In this document: piece after piece, positions 6,440-7,724 of the stretch
How the letters are laid out: every line of letters starts with the position of its first letter
Numbering within the stretch: position 1 is the stretch's first letter
Assembly: GCA_019308705.1 (NCBI GenBank)
Contig: JAFDHW010000100.1
Span: forward strand, 1-7,724
DNA length: 7,724 nucleotides
Direction: 5' to 3'
DNA from: Deltaproteobacteria bacterium
GTDB taxonomy: Bacteria; Desulfobacterota; Desulfobacteria; Desulfobacterales; Desulfatibacillaceae
Notes under the pieces: generated by a model
The model's database searches: none
What the model was told of the DNA's origin: nothing
What the model saw: the letters and a program-made list of their open reading frames with translations, nothing else
Made by a program: the position numbers and the translations under genes

Positions 6440-7269
6440 CCCCAGGCGAGCTTTCTCCCGCGGAGTACGACCGTTTCAGGAGCTTCATCCAGAAGACGGC
6501 GGGCATCTCCCTGTCCCCGGGAAGACGGAGGACCTTCGAACGCAAGATAGCCCGCCGGATGAAGGAGATCGGGGTCAGCACGTTCGGGGCCTACTACCGG
6601 CTGGTGACCGACGAGGACGGGGCCGACGAGCGCGCCCGCATGCTGGAGTTGGTGGCCATCGGCCAGACCAGTTTTTTTCGGGGGGACCGCCAGTTTTCCT
6701 TTGTGGCCGAAAACCTCATCCCGGAAATCCTGGAAAAAAAGCCCGTCAAAAAAAGGCTCAGGTTCTGGTCCGCGGGGTGTTCCCTGGGCCAGGAACCCTA
6801 TTCCATCGCCATGCTGGTGGCGGAAAAAACCCGGGCCGTGGCGGCGGTGGACGCAAAGATCCTGGCCACGGACATCAACGAGGAGAGCCTCCGGACCGCC
6901 AGCCGGGGAGAGTATCCCAAGGCGGTGGAGGAGCAGGTGCCCTCCTTGTATTTGTCCCGCTACTTCAAGCCAATCAAGGGTCCTTCCGGCGGCTACCGGG
7001 TGAGGCCGAGGCTGCGGAAGCTGGTGGTCTTCCGCAGGCTGAACCTCCTTCAGGCGCCTTATCCCATGGCCGGACCCCTGGACGGGGTGTGGCTGAGGAA
7101 CGTGATGATCTATTTCTCGCAGGAGGACAAAAGGCGCATCCTGCGCGAAATGCACCGCCTGCTGGCCCCGGGCGGCTTTTTGTGCCTGGGGGGTTCGGAA
7201 TCGCTTCTGGGCCTGGACGACAGGTTTAGCCTCATCCGCCATGCGGTGTACCGGAAGGTGGACGCGTGA
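6436..7269 (+). CDS. cheR: Chemoreceptor glutamate methyltransferase CheR
   Basis: This 277-residue protein has the size and layout of CheR, which uses S-adenosylmethionine to methylate receptor glutamates during adaptation. An N-terminal helical domain (about 1-75) leads into TSFFRGD (78-84), holding the conserved FFR arginine. The SAM-binding core has WSAGCSLGQEPYSIAM (111-126), where most relatives have CSTGEEPYS; the Glu before Pro is kept (E120) and the preceding one is Gln. Next come LATDINEESL (143-152), with the acidic residue that contacts SAM, and LRNVMIYFS (220-228). The segment between RYF (175-177) and YRVR is short, as in E. coli and Salmonella CheR, whose beta-subdomain binds the receptor C-terminal pentapeptide. 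The start is GTG 6436, overlapping the cheW stop; a cheD GTG overlaps its own stop. The upstream receptor ending in GFEEF is a likely tethered substrate. Confidence 0.95.
   Translation: MTPGELSPAEYDRFRSFIQKTAGISLSPGRRRTFERKIARRMKEIGVSTFGAYYRLVTDEDGADERARMLELVAIGQTSFFRGDRQFSFVAENLIPEILEKKPVKKRLRFWSAGCSLGQEPYSIAMLVAEKTRAVAAVDAKILATDINEESLRTASRGEYPKAVEEQVPSLYLSRYFKPIKGPSGGYRVRPRLRKLVVFRRLNLLQAPYPMAGPLDGVWLRNVMIYFSQEDKRRILREMHRLLAPGGFLCLGGSESLLGLDDRFSLIRHAVYRKVDA
7257..7269 (+). promoter_or_regulatory. cheR/cheD translational coupling junction
   Basis: GGTGGACGC (7257-7265) directly precedes the GTGA in which the cheR TGA and the cheD GTG overlap. With the bases before it this forms GGAAGGTGG (7253-7261), a fair ribosome site for the GTG at 7266. 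It nearly repeats the cheW/cheR junction at 6424-6439. Confidence 0.5.
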
Positions 7270-7724
7270 AGCGCTTCTACAGTCACAAGCTGAAAAAGCA
7301 CGTCATCATGCTGAGGGCCGGGGAGTACTACGTCTCCTCCACCGGAGAGGTGCTTTACACCCTTTTAGGCTCCTGCATGGCGGTGTGCCTGTACGACCCC
7401 GGCTTGAACATCGGCGGCATGAACCATTTTCTTTTGCCCGGCATGGTGCACCCCGATGAGATCTTCACCTCCGAGGTGGGCCGCTACGGCATGTACGCCA
7501 TGGAGCTTCTGATCGGCGACCTCATCAAGCGCGGCGCGCGCCGGGAAATGCTCAAGGCCAAGGTGTTCGGCGGGGGCGCGGTCCTCAAGTTCCGCAAGGG
7601 CGATGGAGATGTCACCGGTTCCAACGTGCGTTTCGCCACCCGGTTTCTGCAGCTGGAGGGTATCCCCACCGAGGTGGCCGACGTGGGCGGCCGCCAGGGA
7701 AGGAAAATCCTGTTTTTCTCCGAC
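7266..7724 (+). CDS. cheD: Chemoreceptor glutamine deamidase CheD (3' end outside window)
   Basis: The frame opened by GTG 7266 stays open for 153 codons to the right edge with no stop. CheD deamidates selected receptor glutamines to glutamates, making them methylatable, and in some species interacts with CheC. Seen here: RAGEYYVS (17-24), the nucleophile loop TLLGSC with catalytic Cys C37 and T32 close to the family's catalytic Thr, the catalytic His H54 in GGMNHFLLPG, KVFGGGAVLK, GSNVRFATRFL, and a closing VGGRQGRKILFF. The family normally ends 10-20 residues after that last motif, so nearly the whole protein is present. An in-frame ATG at codon 15 (7308) would remove part of the first strand and lacks the GTGA coupling, so GTG 7266 is preferred. 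No cheC is visible. The cheR-cheD order suggests that cheB follows outside the window, which is inference. Confidence 0.94.
   Translation, partial: MKRFYSHKLKKHVIMLRAGEYYVSSTGEVLYTLLGSCMAVCLYDPGLNIGGMNHFLLPGMVHPDEIFTSEVGRYGMYAMELLIGDLIKRGARREMLKAKVFGGGAVLKFRKGDGDVTGSNVRFATRFLQLEGIPTEVADVGGRQGRKILFFSD

Noticed and set aside
1..7724. CRISPR array, tRNA, rRNA, insertion sequence or attachment site
   Set aside because: No regularly spaced repeats, RNA gene folds, transposase or terminal inverted repeats were seen; nearly all bases are accounted for by che genes.

Overview
The window is a tightly packed, single-strand (+) chemotaxis operon from a GC-rich bacterium. The GC-rich coding with strong third-position G/C, the purine-rich Shine-Dalgarno sites and the pairing of a multiheme c-type cytochrome with a haem-c chemoreceptor suggest an anaerobic, cytochrome-rich deltaproteobacterium (Desulfobacterota or Geobacter-like). 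This taxonomic guess is an inference; the sequence holds no rRNA or other marker.

Layout, left to right: the 3' end of an unrecognised gene (2-166); a single-domain STAS protein (200-508); a CheY response regulator (540-929); a CheA histidine kinase with an unusual tandem LGE-type repeat between its P2-like and dimerisation domains (926-3148); an exported tetrahaem cytochrome of the c554 type (3145-3663); a large chemoreceptor with a periplasmic CxxCH haem motif, HAMP, PAS, a second HAMP-like segment and a signalling domain collinear with Escherichia coli Tsr (3678-5990); CheW (5990-6439); CheR (6436-7269); and CheD, which runs off the right edge (7266-7724). No cheB, cheC, cheZ or flagellar gene is in view.

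From cheY onward, neighbouring genes overlap by 1-4 bases (ATGA, TGATG or GTGA junctions) or are separated by only 14 bases, so they are almost certainly co-transcribed and partly translationally coupled. The only gaps are 33 bases (167-199), 31 bases (509-539) and 14 bases (3664-3677). None holds a convincing promoter or terminator, so the promoter probably lies left of the window. The 31-base gap before cheY carries overlapping inverted repeats that abut its ribosome binding site.

Working model: the receptor's periplasmic haem, possibly exchanging electrons with the co-encoded periplasmic tetrahaem cytochrome, reports redox state or electron-acceptor availability. The signal passes through HAMP-PAS-HAMP to CheW/CheA and on to CheY. 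CheR and CheD (and presumably a CheB outside the window) provide adaptation; the receptor ends in a CheR-tether-like pentapeptide and has a Gln at the first methylation position, a possible CheD or CheB target. The STAS protein and the CheA repeat may be extra inputs. The best candidate for something under-described is this cytochrome plus haem-receptor signalling unit together with the repeat-bearing CheA.
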